NCBI GenBank assembly: GCA_027484725.1 | Contig: JAIXSK010000016.1 | Location: forward strand, 372,001 to 436,000 | Source of the DNA: Flavobacterium sp. | GTDB taxonomy: Bacteria; Bacteroidota; Bacteroidia; Flavobacteriales; Flavobacteriaceae | Length of the DNA: 64,000 bases | Direction: 5' to 3' | Part shown: one piece after another, positions 17,801 through 25,656 of the stretch | Layout of the letters: each line of letters starts with the position of its first letter | How positions within the stretch are numbered: the stretch's first letter is position 1 | Program-made: the position numbers and the translations under genes | The notes under the pieces: model-generated | Seen by the model: only the letters and a program-made list of their open reading frames with translations | Database searches by the model: none | What the model was told of the DNA's origin: nothing

Positions 17801-19914
17801 TTGAGTCTGAATCGAATTTCATAAGACGAATAACTCGTTACACCACTTTCAAAAATATTGTCATAGTTGGTGTCAATAAGCAATTGATCAGACGGATTGA
17901 GCACCGTAATGGTCTTGGTTGTATTGCAACTAATGATGTAATCACCTGAAGAGTTGATGTAGTCAGCCGCATTTGCATTCTGTACATATTCTAATGCAAC
18001 ATTCACGGGCGATGTATAAGTTTTTTCAACTTTGACAAAATTTCCTTTCCCAATGGGTGTTCGGGTTACAAAATCACCGTTTGTATTTCCGGTAAACGGA
18101 ATCGCCTCGGGCGCATCATTCCCGCCGGTAGTAATGACAAGTTGGGTAGTTTGTGATAAATCTACAGGTTGATTGCCCAATGATTCTGCACAGTTGTTGA
18201 TTCCGTCGTTGTCAAAATCTGCATCTACATTATCATTCACTGAGTCATTGTCAGAATCAGTAGGGCAGGCACTCACGGGGATTTCATTTGAGTAAATATC
18301 GCCAATTACATTACAATTTGAAATGGCTGCTTTGACGTAATATGCGCCCGGTTGTGGTGGTGAATAATGGCTGAGCGTAGCCCCAGGAATAGGATTTCCG
18401 TTGAAATACCATTGGTAATTGTCAAACGGACTGAGCGTATTTACTCTTAAATCAATATTGGGAACGATACAATTGGTCTGGGTAATAGCCAGTAGATTAA
18501 ATGAAATTTCAGGTTTGAACGTAAAGCCCGAATAGAATCCGCCAAAAGTAGCAGCGCCATCGGTTCCGTAGGCAGCCAAGTACAATTGTGTGGTTGATAA
18601 AACAGTAATATTTCCGGTAAGACCGGTGATGGTGTAGGTGTCAAAATTTTGACTTTGGGTAGGAACAACGGTAGGTCCGTTAACGGATACACCCGGCAAA
18701 GCTGCTAAGGATGCTAAATTATAATTGGTTCCGTTGACTTCAAATTGCAAAGCCGAACCAGATTCAGTAAGAACTGTGACCCTTCCTTGAAAGGTTCGAC
18801 TGCCAATTTTTTCAATCATCGGAATATTGTCAATGATGTGCGGGGTATCACAGCCCAACGGCGGTACAAAAAACAATTCTTGATTGGCAAAGTCTGTACG
18901 TGTATCATCACCTACAGTTTGGTAGGCAAATATTTTTTCAGAGGTGCGCACATACAAGCTTCCTGATATAAATTGGTTTCCGTCAAGAACCAAATACTGC
19001 CCGGCATTCAGTGTGAAGTCTGGCAATCCTGAATTGTTGTTTAAAAATACTTCGGTGTTGTCTGTGTCGGCAATGAGCAATACTTTTTCAACATCGGCTT
19101 GACCGGTACTTTTGATAAACACATATTCTTTTCCGGTGCGTTCAGTAGAAACAATTTGGTCAAAACCCAAGTCGAGATTTGTGGCTGCATTTGAGCCTGT
19201 AAACGAACCGCAATTGACTACAATAGGCTTATCAGAACTAACTAATGCACCAATAAGGGCATCTCGATTGGCATTGGTAGGGCCTTGAACAGCCATGACA
19301 AAACTTTCACCGCTATTGAGTATAATCGGGGCAGGAGTATTTCCGGCCACTGCATTGTTGATCAAAACAGCTCCTGATTTAATATCACTAAAGGCAACCA
19401 AGGTATTGTTTTCAGTAGCCATGACCGATACAAAAGTGTAATGATTGTCGGTATACGGATTGGCCGTAAGGTTGAGTAAAGAACCAATTCTAAAACGAGT
19501 TCCCAAGCCAGCCAAACCTTTTGATACTAACGCTCCAGCTTGATTGTTGTTGCCGGCAATTACCCGAACGGCCGCATATACTAAATCATCGGCTTCAATA
19601 ATAAAACCTTTGTCTGACCGCACTGTATTGACCTCGCTTTTCGGAGTCATGAGTTGGGTGTTGGCACCATAGCCAATGTTATAAACGTACGGATTACTCT
19701 TAGAAACTACTCCGGTAACATTGGTTCCGCCTAATTGTTTGATGGTAAAATTGACCGGTGTTGTACTTGGGGTAGAAATGTATAAATACTGATCTTCTGC
19801 ACTTGAGGATGCATTGTCAGATCCTGAAAGTGGCGGAATATAATGAGTCTTACTGAATTGGGCAGTAGACCCTAGAGTTATGAAGAGCAAAATCAGTAGG
19901 TACAGCTTTTTCAT
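14797..19914 (-). CDS. large secreted protein with IgGFc-binding-like, calcium-binding repeat and T9SS type B sorting domains
   Basis: 1705 residues from the ATG at 19914, giving the signal peptide MKKLYLLILLFITLGSTAQ (an ATG at 19944 adds ten residues). The N-terminal 350 or so residues resemble the IgGFc-binding N-terminal domain (VQGPTNANRDALIGALVSSD, then VNCGSFTGSN). Thrombospondin type 3 like calcium-binding repeats (DSDNDGI units) occur at about 548-580 and 741-918. Several Ig-like beta domains with DDDNDGY or CDDDQDGIYGF motifs follow. The last 85 residues are a type B (gliding-motility-associated) sorting domain (FFSPNGDKVNDYWNL ... FDRHGKLL ... GWNGNYNG ... PADDYWYVIELEDGR). Surface-exposed and T9SS-exported is the confident part. 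Binding function is unknown. Confidence 0.9.
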   Translation of the reverse strand: MKKLYLLILLFITLGSTAQFSKTHYIPPLSGSDNASSSAEDQYLYISTPSTTPVNFTIKQLGGTNVTGVVSKSNPYVYNIGYGANTQLMTPKSEVNTVRSDKGFIIEADDLVYAAVRVIAGNNNQAGALVSKGLAGLGTRFRIGSLLNLTANPYTDNHYTFVSVMATENNTLVAFSDIKSGAVLINNAVAGNTPAPIILNSGESFVMAVQGPTNANRDALIGALVSSDKPIVVNCGSFTGSNAATNLDLGFDQIVSTERTGKEYVFIKSTGQADVEKVLLIADTDNTEVFLNNNSGLPDFTLNAGQYLVLDGNQFISGSLYVRTSEKIFAYQTVGDDTRTDFANQELFFVPPLGCDTPHIIDNIPMIEKIGSRTFQGRVTVLTESGSALQFEVNGTNYNLASLAALPGVSVNGPTVVPTQSQNFDTYTITGLTGNITVLSTTQLYLAAYGTDGAATFGGFYSGFTFKPEISFNLLAITQTNCIVPNIDLRVNTLSPFDNYQWYFNGNPIPGATLSHYSPPQPGAYYVKAAISNCNVIGDIYSNEIPVSACPTDSDNDSVNDNVDADFDNDGINNCAESLGNQPVDLSQTTQLVITTGGNDAPEAIPFTGNTNGDFVTRTPIGKGNFVKVEKTYTSPVNVALEYVQNANAADYINSSGDYIISCNTTKTITVLNPSDQLLIDTNYDNIFESGVTSYSSYEIRFRLKDALALTPGTGTFQFRCNGATSVSLKHINLSDTSGNNATFKLIYTCVSRDTDGDGIRDDFDLDSDNDGIPDTTEALGNTLIAPANTDNNKDGLDDAFGTGINPNDNDLDGVPNNIDLDSDNDGIFDLIEAGHNRIDANQDGSIDGLPSVFGSNGLSNALETAVESGNINYNIADTDNDGVRNYLSLDSDNDGCNDVIEAGFLDGDANGILGSGTASVNTAGMVSGNGGYSALPNNNYIISAPISITSQPYSEAFCAYENASISISSTPVDGYQWQTLVAGVWTDLNDDANHTNTRGRILQILAPPFTFNGKNYRVILRKNGNSCLVTSDIVTLNLYDVPNITSPVSLIQCDDDNDGYTTVNLRQKESSMAATSNRVFTYYKTQTAAQAGDETSPAFIANPLNYYTNTATVWVRVVDLTHGCHSVGELDVTVTSTQIPFNFVKKYYKCDDFLDSFGNNNSNNNDDDGIASFDFSSATADILLLLPPTGNYSVKYFKNFEDASMEVDANGVSLEISQNPLATENIYNYRNRLYPFQQNIWVRVESTLDNSCFGLGPYVRLEVEALPTAYPYNDNNIIRHCDDDQDGIYGFNTSLFNNIILQGQTNVNIQYYDASGNLMPGNLPNPFLVNGTTTITARVVNAITYAPDGPCYDEETLTFIVDKLPKAFPVNPSLLSVCDDEADPLNQDGIYGFDTATIESSVLNGQIGMVVKYYGGNLQPLPSPLPNPFYTTSQNVTVVIENPQNLTCPATTVLPFKVWPTPKIRLQGRELICSDSPNFYKRIDADIVDSSTLSNYSFQWYKDGVLIPTGTQYTLDVNVPGIYSVDVISVHGCVKTRTIEVVNSDVAHIDAINITDLTDFNSIEVIASGGGDLVYSLDDPTIYQSSNIFYNVPMGVHQLYVNDLNGCGNIGPIEVFVIGIPKFFSPNGDKVNDYWNLRGTGENHQSKSWLYVFDRHGKLLDGFSASDSGWNGNYNGNPMPADDYWYVIELEDGRIFKGHFSLVR

Positions 19915-19944
19915 TGCATAAAAGTAATAATAAAAAGGAAACAA

Positions 19945-22272
19945 TTATCGCTTTAAAGAAAAATGACCTTTGACTGTTTTGCCCGACTTCCAGCTTAGTA
20001 TAAACCAATAGTCATCGGCTGGTAATTTTTTTCCGTCATAAGTACCGTTCCAGCCTTTATCGATTGCTTTGAAGGTGAATAGATTTTTACCGTATCGATC
20101 AAAAATTTCAATTTGTGCCTCACGATCAATAGTAGATAGATTTTCAATCTGCCAAAGGTCGTTGTATCCATCTTCATTAGGGGTAAAAAAACGGGGATAA
20201 TCCAGCACAAGAAAATCATAAGTATCCAATCCGCAACCATTGATGTCGTTGACGGTCACCGTGTAATTTCCGGGGCGTAAACCATAAAAATAGGGGCTTG
20301 ATTGATAAGTGTTTCCGTCAATAGAATATTCAAAATTCCCGTTTCCGGTAGCAATGATGTAAATACTGTTTTGATTGCCTTGAAAATCATCCACAAGAAC
20401 ATTGGTAATCGTGGGCGCTTCAGAGCCGTCAGCAATAAAAGTCTTGGTGGCTTCACAAGTATTAGCATCGGTAACCGTAACCGTATAAATGCCCGGACTG
20501 CTAATTTGGGTGGATGATGTGGTGGCTCCGTTGCTCCATAAATAAGAGACAAAGTTATTGGCTACCGAAATCGTGACGGGCTGACCATAACACAAAAAAA
20601 CCGGTTCATCTTCAAAGTTATCGGGTTCATTTTTGTTGATGAACAATTTTACAGGAACAATACCGTAACAATCGCTGCCATTGATAATTTTAGCAAAAAC
20701 AGTTTGTTGATATCGAATGGTATTCGTGAAAACAGCCGGTAAGGCATTGGTTTGCAGCAAGGCATCTTGATAAGTTGGATAATATTGTACCACAAGTCCT
20801 GACGGAAGCGTACTGAGTATATCTGAATCAATCTGACTCAGCGTAATTCCGTAATATCCGTCTTTGTCACTGTCTAAATCACAAGTTTCATAATCAATTT
20901 CTAACGGAACACTGTTGTTTGAAATTTGCAAAGTCAATTGCGTAATCCCGGGGCATCCGGCGCTGCTTTGCGCACTTGCATAAATTACTTTCGGGCTGCT
21001 CGAATAAGCTTGCGGATTCTGAATAGATTGCGCTGTATTTTGGTTTTGTGCTTCAGTTAGATTTTCGTAGTAGGTAACGGCGCCTGGGTTTCCGTTGAGG
21101 ATTAAAGTATTGGCTAAATTCAAATTAAACAAGGCGCTTCCATCTTGATTTTCATCGCATTGAACCAGCGTGCTCGGTGCTAAATTAGGCCCCGGAATAT
21201 ATTCAATAGTTACTTGTCCTGATGAAATACAACCCGAACTTCCGAGGGAAACTTCAACACTGTAAATTCCGCTGTCGGTGACGTTGAATGTAGGTGCGGT
21301 AAAACCAACTTGTTCCATGCCGTTTTTAAACCATTTGTAACTGTTGGTTCCGGCCTCGGTGGCATCAAGGGTATAAGTTTGTCCTTGGCATATAGGGTTA
21401 TTGGTAGCAATTAAGCGGTCAGCACCAAGATCGGTTCCAACTTTAAAACTTCCGCCACCCAAAAATATGGCAGAATCATAGCGAATGTTTTCATGATCGG
21501 CTATCACCAGTTTGATGTGATAAGTAACTCCGGGTGTCACGGCAGATTCAGCCGTAAGCACAGCGGTTTGTCCGTTGAAATTTATCGCATCGGTATTTCC
21601 GTTGTATTGCCCAAAATATTGTTCATTAACAGCCGGACAGCCTGAAGTTGCCGGATGTACACTGGTGACCAAAACCGGTGAATTCGTATTGGGAATCAAA
21701 GCCAGATTGCGATAGGGTTCAGTTGAATTGGCCCTTTTGAGCAAAAAAGCAAAACCGTCTGAATATCTGCATGGAGCTGTTCCTTGGTATTCTTCAGAGG
21801 CAAAAATGTAATCAAAACTGACATAACTGGTAAGCGGTGTAAAGTCAAATTCAATAACTGTAGCGTTAAAGGTGTTGCTAATGCCCAAAGCTTGTTCTAA
21901 ATCTTGATCTCCTTGCCAGCCCGTTTCGCCTTCATCAATCAGACTATTGTTGGGCCCTTCAGATCTTTTGGCCCGCGCGGTTGAAAGCACTACACCGTTT
22001 TGAAACGGAAAACTGCTTCCGTTGGCATCAAAAAAGCCATAGCTGAGTTCAGTAGTATTAAACGGATTTCCGTTTGCTTGCACGTTGGTGATGTTGGCAC
22101 ACGGACTGTTGACCAAAACATTTTGAATGAGTTGTTGCGCTGCGAAGGTATCATCAATACGAACAAATTGACCGTAAAGGACGGTTGAATAAAAGGCAAA
22201 AAAAAGGTTCAGTAAAGAGAAACTTTTTTGAACCCATAATCGATCTGTTTTAACGATGATTTTCGAAGACAT
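19945..22272 (-). CDS. secreted choice-of-anchor L protein with T9SS type B sorting domain
   Basis: 775 residues with a signal peptide of about 35 residues (STVLYGQ). Residues about 40-285 form a choice-of-anchor L domain (VVLSTARAKRSEGPNNS, then FDYIFASEEYQG, SDGFAFLLK, then KLVIADHENIRYDSAIFL). Two to three Ig-like/PKD-like domains follow (QCDENQDGSALFNL, CDLDSDKDGYYGI). A type B sorting domain closes the protein (FFTPNEDGYNDLWQI ... FDRYGKNLF ... GWNGTYDGKKLPADDYWF). It is the first gene of the operon 22272-13362. A TATCTTTG box sits directly after the preceding ABC permease stop. Function is unknown, and location outside the cell is well supported. Confidence 0.9.
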   Translation of the reverse strand: MSSKIIVKTDRLWVQKSFSLLNLFFAFYSTVLYGQFVRIDDTFAAQQLIQNVLVNSPCANITNVQANGNPFNTTELSYGFFDANGSSFPFQNGVVLSTARAKRSEGPNNSLIDEGETGWQGDQDLEQALGISNTFNATVIEFDFTPLTSYVSFDYIFASEEYQGTAPCRYSDGFAFLLKRANSTEPYRNLALIPNTNSPVLVTSVHPATSGCPAVNEQYFGQYNGNTDAINFNGQTAVLTAESAVTPGVTYHIKLVIADHENIRYDSAIFLGGGSFKVGTDLGADRLIATNNPICQGQTYTLDATEAGTNSYKWFKNGMEQVGFTAPTFNVTDSGIYSVEVSLGSSGCISSGQVTIEYIPGPNLAPSTLVQCDENQDGSALFNLNLANTLILNGNPGAVTYYENLTEAQNQNTAQSIQNPQAYSSSPKVIYASAQSSAGCPGITQLTLQISNNSVPLEIDYETCDLDSDKDGYYGITLSQIDSDILSTLPSGLVVQYYPTYQDALLQTNALPAVFTNTIRYQQTVFAKIINGSDCYGIVPVKLFINKNEPDNFEDEPVFLCYGQPVTISVANNFVSYLWSNGATTSSTQISSPGIYTVTVTDANTCEATKTFIADGSEAPTITNVLVDDFQGNQNSIYIIATGNGNFEYSIDGNTYQSSPYFYGLRPGNYTVTVNDINGCGLDTYDFLVLDYPRFFTPNEDGYNDLWQIENLSTIDREAQIEIFDRYGKNLFTFKAIDKGWNGTYDGKKLPADDYWFILSWKSGKTVKGHFSLKR

Positions 22273-22306
22273 ACAAGCCGTTTTCAGCGCAATTATATTT
22301 GCCTGT

Positions 22307-22338
22307 CAAAGATACTACAAATCTCTTTTGAGCAGCAA
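22307..22338 (-). promoter_or_regulatory. promoter of the type B cargo/esterase operon
   Basis: On the minus strand TATCTTTG (22307-22314) lies 34 nt before the ATG at 22272. TTG at 22336-22338, inside the end of the permease gene, is 21 bp upstream of the box. It separates this operon from the ABC exporter. Confidence 0.55.
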
Positions 22339-23151
22339 TTTGTACGACGATATGACAAAAATAATCGTCCAAGAAATCACAATGATTAAACCCAGCGGAT
22401 GCACGCTGTAATCTTTGAAGTTGTCTACCCCGATTTGATTTCCGATTGATTTGATGACGGATAATCTTGAAAAGGGTTCAACGATTAAATTTGACATCGA
22501 TTCCAGAGGTAATAATTGAGTAAAATAGTCTGCGTATTCGCTGTCGGGATAAATTTTAAAGTGCAACAGTCCGCTGATGATTCCCTCGATGATGTTCCAA
22601 ACCAGCAAAAAGCCCAAAGCAAAAGCAGAGCGTTTGACCAAAATGCCCAGAAACAAGCAGAAGGAGAAAAAACCGACGAGTTTGACAAAATAGGCCAGTA
22701 AATATTCTAGGTCAGAAAAGATAATTCCGAGTTCATTATACGATGAAAAAATCAAGCCCAATATGAGTGAAATCACAAACACAAAAATCGTTGAAACACC
22801 TGCAAATGTTACCACCATTAAAAATTTAGAGATAATAAACTCGCGTTTGCTCAAGCCGTCAATGAGGTTTTGTTTGAGCGTTCCGTAGCTGTATTCGTTG
22901 GCCATCATCGATACAATGACCACGGCTAAAAAAAACTTCAAAATCGCAGCCACATAGGTATTAAAATGCCAAATAAACGGAAAGTTGAAAATGCCCATTT
23001 CAGCCAAATGAAACTGAATCGGACCTATATTGAATTTAATCGATGCAAACAGCGCGATAAAAGTCAGCAGTATAAAATAGGTCAAGGTCAAAGTTCGACT
23101 GGCGCGATTTTTCCAGATTTTTAACCATTCTATGGTGAGTAGTCTTTTCAT
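22315..23151 (-). CDS. ABC transporter permease (ABC-2 type)
   Basis: 278 residues with about six hydrophobic membrane segments (for example about 20-40, 60-85, 105-135, 150-170, 175-195, 250-272). It lacks a signal peptide, a layout typical of ABC-2 permeases of exporters. The N-terminus RLLTIEWLKIWKNRASR is the cytoplasmic coupling region often seen in these proteins. It overlaps the ATPase gene by 4 bp (ATGA), so the two form one transporter in the inner membrane. Substrate is unknown. Related pairs export antibiotics, lipids or peptides. Confidence 0.88.
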   Translation of the reverse strand: MKRLLTIEWLKIWKNRASRTLTLTYFILLTFIALFASIKFNIGPIQFHLAEMGIFNFPFIWHFNTYVAAILKFFLAVVIVSMMANEYSYGTLKQNLIDGLSKREFIISKFLMVVTFAGVSTIFVFVISLILGLIFSSYNELGIIFSDLEYLLAYFVKLVGFFSFCLFLGILVKRSAFALGFLLVWNIIEGIISGLLHFKIYPDSEYADYFTQLLPLESMSNLIVEPFSRLSVIKSIGNQIGVDNFKDYSVHPLGLIIVISWTIIFVISSYKLLLKRDL

Positions 23152-24056
23152 GATTGTGTTGATTTTTGGCGGGTAAGTTCCAGAAATTGTTCTTCTAAGG
23201 TGAGTTGTCGTTGCACCAAGTGGCTCAGTACAACTTGTTGTCCAAACAAAAACCGATTCAAATCTTCAGCGGCAACGGTTCTTTTAAAATGAACGATGAG
23301 TTTTCCTTTTTCCTCATCTATTTTGTCTAGTTCCGGATGTACTTTCAAAGCCAATTTCAGGGCTTGCAGGTCATGACTTTCAAGTTCAAAAAAGCCTTTG
23401 TATCCGCTCATAGCATCTACTCGGCCCGAGTACAACATTTCACCTTTTTGCAAAATGAGCACATGTGAGCAAACTTTCTCAACTTCATCCAGTAGGTGCG
23501 AAGCCAGCAGAATGGTGGTGCCATCAGCGGCAATGGTTTTGATGATGTCGCGAATTTGGTGTATTCCCTGCGGATCAAGTCCGTTGGTGGGTTCGTCCAG
23601 AATAAGAATTTCCGGGTCATTGAGCAAAGCCGAAGCTATAGCCAAACGCTGTTTCATACCCAGTGAAAAAGTGCTGAATTTACTGTCTTCACGTTCTATA
23701 AGCCCCACCAGACGAAGTTTTTCAGTGATTTTGTAATCAGAAACTCCTTTGATTTTACATACCAACTCAAGGTTTTCACGCGCGGTCATGTACGGATAAA
23801 AATTGGGTCGCTCAATGATGGCGCCTACTTTTTTGAGCGCTTCATGCGTGGGAACCAATCCGTCAAACCAAAAATAATCGCCTGAAGTTTTGTTGACCAC
23901 GTTGAGCACTATACCCAAAGTGGTTGATTTTCCCGAGCCGTTGGGGCCTAAAATACCGTATACATGGCCTTTTTCTATAGTGAGCGAAACATTGTTCACG
24001 GCTCTGACCGGTCCGTAACGTTTGCTGAGGTTTTTTAAGGTGAGGATGGTTTCCAA
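23148..24056 (-). CDS. ABC transporter ATP-binding subunit
   Basis: 302 residues. Walker A is GPNGSGKST (37-45), the signature is FSLGMKQRL (about 130-138), and Walker B is ILILDEP with D154/E155, followed by TNGLDPQG and the H loop (LLASHLLDEVE). The C-terminal 80 residues are the usual extension of drug/bacitracin-type exporters. The reading frame begins with TTG at 24056, and no in-frame ATG exists before Walker A. A TATTTTTG box (24059-24066) lies only 2 nt upstream, so the mRNA could be leaderless, or the promoter lies elsewhere. It is co-translated with the permease. It is not GldA by motif comparison from memory. Confidence 0.9.
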   Translation of the reverse strand: METILTLKNLSKRYGPVRAVNNVSLTIEKGHVYGILGPNGSGKSTTLGIVLNVVNKTSGDYFWFDGLVPTHEALKKVGAIIERPNFYPYMTARENLELVCKIKGVSDYKITEKLRLVGLIEREDSKFSTFSLGMKQRLAIASALLNDPEILILDEPTNGLDPQGIHQIRDIIKTIAADGTTILLASHLLDEVEKVCSHVLILQKGEMLYSGRVDAMSGYKGFFELESHDLQALKLALKVHPELDKIDEEKGKLIVHFKRTVAAEDLNRFLFGQQVVLSHLVQRQLTLEEQFLELTRQKSTQS

Positions 24057-24058
24057 GA

Positions 24059-24066
24059 CAAAAATA
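24059..24066 (-). promoter_or_regulatory. possible -7 box abutting the ABC ATPase start (TATTTTTG)
   Basis: Matches TAnnTTTG on the minus strand, 2 nt from the TTG start codon. If used, transcription would begin at or in the start codon. Confidence 0.3.
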
Positions 24067-24125
24067 TTTGGCGGTTGGACGGATATGTTGGATAAATGTT
24101 ACTGAATTTTGATATACTTTTTAGC

Positions 24126-24153
24126 CAAAAAAATCCCCGAACATTGCCGGGGA
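24126..24153 (-). terminator. Rho-independent terminator after the nucleoid-associated protein gene
   Basis: On the minus strand TCCCCG (24148-24153 complement) pairs with CGGGGA (24134-24139 complement), followed by seven Ts. It lies 10 bp after the stop at 24163. Confidence 0.85.
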
Positions 24154-24162
24154 ATATTGCTT

Positions 24163-25221
24163 TTAAGCTTTTTGTTCTTTGTTAAAATACACCAAGTAAT
24201 AATACATTTGGCGTTCTTCGTCCCAGCCTTTTTCTACAAATTTTTCGGCGCTTTCAGGGTTGATGAAATCCAATTTAATTTGAATATTCGTATCCAAACT
24301 AATCACGTTTTTAATGCTTTTGCGCACATCTGATACCGCGGCATTGGCAATCGGAAAAGTAGTTACATCTTCAATGCTGTATTTTTCGCCTTTGTCGGCT
24401 TTATAGCTTTTAAACTCCGGAATCAAATCAGGATTGTCAAGTACTTCGTTCAAAAATTGCGATTCTTCAAACTGATCGTTTTTGGCAAAATAATTCACCG
24501 ATCGATTCATGAACATCACTTCTTCTTTTTTGTCCTCGGCCGGAAAAACCACATCTTTGGCAAATCCTTGGCAGAACTTGAGGTATTTTTTGGTCATGAA
24601 ATTCTCGTCTTCAAACGCATCGACCGACAAGAAATGCTCTAGCCAATAACGCGCGTCGTAGCGGTTGCTGTCTACGGTTAGAATTTTATAACCTTCGTCT
24701 TTTTTGTGGTTAAAAATCAAACAACCTTTGTCGAGTTTATTGAGGTTGATGCCTTGTTGCAAAATCATTTCAAGCGTGCTGTCTTTTTCTTCAAACTGTA
24801 AAAAGTCGGTTTGAATTTCGCTTTTAAAAATGCCCACGGCGTCTACCATTTGGTTGTCAATGTTCAAATGCGTTAAATAAGCCACATACACTTCTCCGTT
24901 TTTGATGTGCGGATGCCCCGATTGCTCATACAAGTGACGCGTGATTTTTTTGGATACTTCATGCACTGAGCCCGGATTGTTGAAAATCTCGGTGGTCAAG
25001 TTGTACATGTCGTTGTATTCTAAATCAACTTCGTGCGCAAATTGATAGTAGTTTTCTTCTTTTTCGCGAAACGGTTTTAAGAAAAACTCTTTGAGCAACG
25101 GCACAATTTCGTCGTTAAGCGCATAGGTTTTTTCAGAGAGAAATACCGATTCGTTTCGGCTTTTATTGCCCACTCGGTGAATTGAGAGGCTTTCTATGTG
25201 GGTGTTGAATAGGTTGATCAT
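24163..25221 (-). CDS. nucleoid-associated protein of the NdpA/YejK type
   Basis: 352 residues, matching the length and look of the 37-kDa nucleoid-associated family (Pfam PF04245). The N-terminus is IESLSIHRVGNKSRNE. Internal elements are DAVGIFKSE and a C-terminal DVRKSIKNVISLDTNIQIK, then DEERQMYYYLVYFNKE. The family binds the nucleoid; its exact cellular role is not settled. Cytoplasmic, no signal peptide. The start codon is 2 bp from the end of a 40-bp CTGAGnnn array, so its natural upstream region has apparently been replaced by the inserted cassette at 25224-25696. No ribosome-binding site or TAnnTTTG box is visible directly in front. Confidence 0.85.
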   Translation of the reverse strand: MINLFNTHIESLSIHRVGNKSRNESVFLSEKTYALNDEIVPLLKEFFLKPFREKEENYYQFAHEVDLEYNDMYNLTTEIFNNPGSVHEVSKKITRHLYEQSGHPHIKNGEVYVAYLTHLNIDNQMVDAVGIFKSEIQTDFLQFEEKDSTLEMILQQGINLNKLDKGCLIFNHKKDEGYKILTVDSNRYDARYWLEHFLSVDAFEDENFMTKKYLKFCQGFAKDVVFPAEDKKEEVMFMNRSVNYFAKNDQFEESQFLNEVLDNPDLIPEFKSYKADKGEKYSIEDVTTFPIANAAVSDVRKSIKNVISLDTNIQIKLDFINPESAEKFVEKGWDEERQMYYYLVYFNKEQKA

Positions 25222-25223
25222 AA

Positions 25224-25263
25224 ATGAGTTGCTGAGTGTCTGAGAAGCTGAGTGCCTGAGAAG
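25224..25263 (+). repeat. left array of five 8-bp CTGAGnnn units
   Basis: ATGAGTTG, CTGAGTGT, CTGAGAAG, CTGAGTGC and CTGAGAAG in tandem with exactly 8-bp phase. The inner end touches the stop codon (TTA, 25264-25266) of the four-helix gene. The outer end is 2 bp from the ndpA-type start codon. It is the inverted partner of 25657-25696. Confidence 0.85.
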
Positions 25264-25617
25264 TTATGAGTTCTGTTTTTTAATAAATGAAATCATCATG
25301 GCTTCAAGTTCTCTGCTTTTGTCGAATAAATGGTTAAATTCTTCTTCGTTAATGTAATGAATGTTTTTAGCTATTTCAATTTGGGTTTGATATTCAAATA
25401 ATGAACCTACGGCTATATTTAAAAATCTAGTAAATTCTTTGTTGCTTTGCCTTCCGAATCCTTCTGCAATATTACTCGGAATTGAAACAACACTTCTCCT
25501 AATTTGAGCGGTTAGACCGAAAATTTCTTCTTTTGGGAATTGTTGTGTACACTGATAATTTTGGGTGACCAAGGCCATGGATTTTTGCCAGATCAGCAAA
25601 TTTCTGTAAGTTTTCAT
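25264..25617 (-). CDS. four-helix-bundle protein (23S rRNA intervening-sequence family)
   Basis: 117 residues from the ATG at 25617. An in-frame ATG at 25644 is excluded because it lies inside the -7 box. The core matches the family known as four helix bundle protein or S23/IVS protein (TIGR02436). It has QIRRSVVSIPSNIAEGF (38-54), then SNKEFTRFLNIAVGSLFE (58-75), TQIEIAKNIHYI and a final E(L)EAMMISFIKK helix. Family members are encoded in intervening sequences of 23S rRNA genes and as solitary genes, and related folds act as accessory proteins of diversity-generating retroelements. The molecular role is unknown. No 23S rRNA or reverse transcriptase gene is nearby. The flanking inverted arrays make it the cargo of a compact element. 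Confidence 0.88.
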   Translation of the reverse strand: MKTYRNLLIWQKSMALVTQNYQCTQQFPKEEIFGLTAQIRRSVVSIPSNIAEGFGRQSNKEFTRFLNIAVGSLFEYQTQIEIAKNIHYINEEEFNHLFDKSRELEAMMISFIKKQNS

Positions 25618-25641
25618 AAGGCGTATATTCAAGATTAATTT

Positions 25642-25649
25642 CAAATATA
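25642..25649 (-). promoter_or_regulatory. internal -7 box of the cassette (TATATTTG)
   Basis: TAnnTTTG match on the minus strand, 24 nt before the ATG at 25617 and 7 bp inside the right array. It would let the cassette express its gene wherever it sits. The -33 region would fall inside the array. Confidence 0.5.
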
Positions 25650-25656
25650 GCCAAAT

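Noticed and set aside
23148..24056. Gliding motility ATPase GldA
   Set aside because: The general ABC motifs fit any exporter ATPase. The N-terminus and partner permease do not match GldA/GldF as I know them.
25224..25263. Short regular repeats as a CRISPR array
   Set aside because: Units are 8 bp with no spacers, and no cas gene is nearby.
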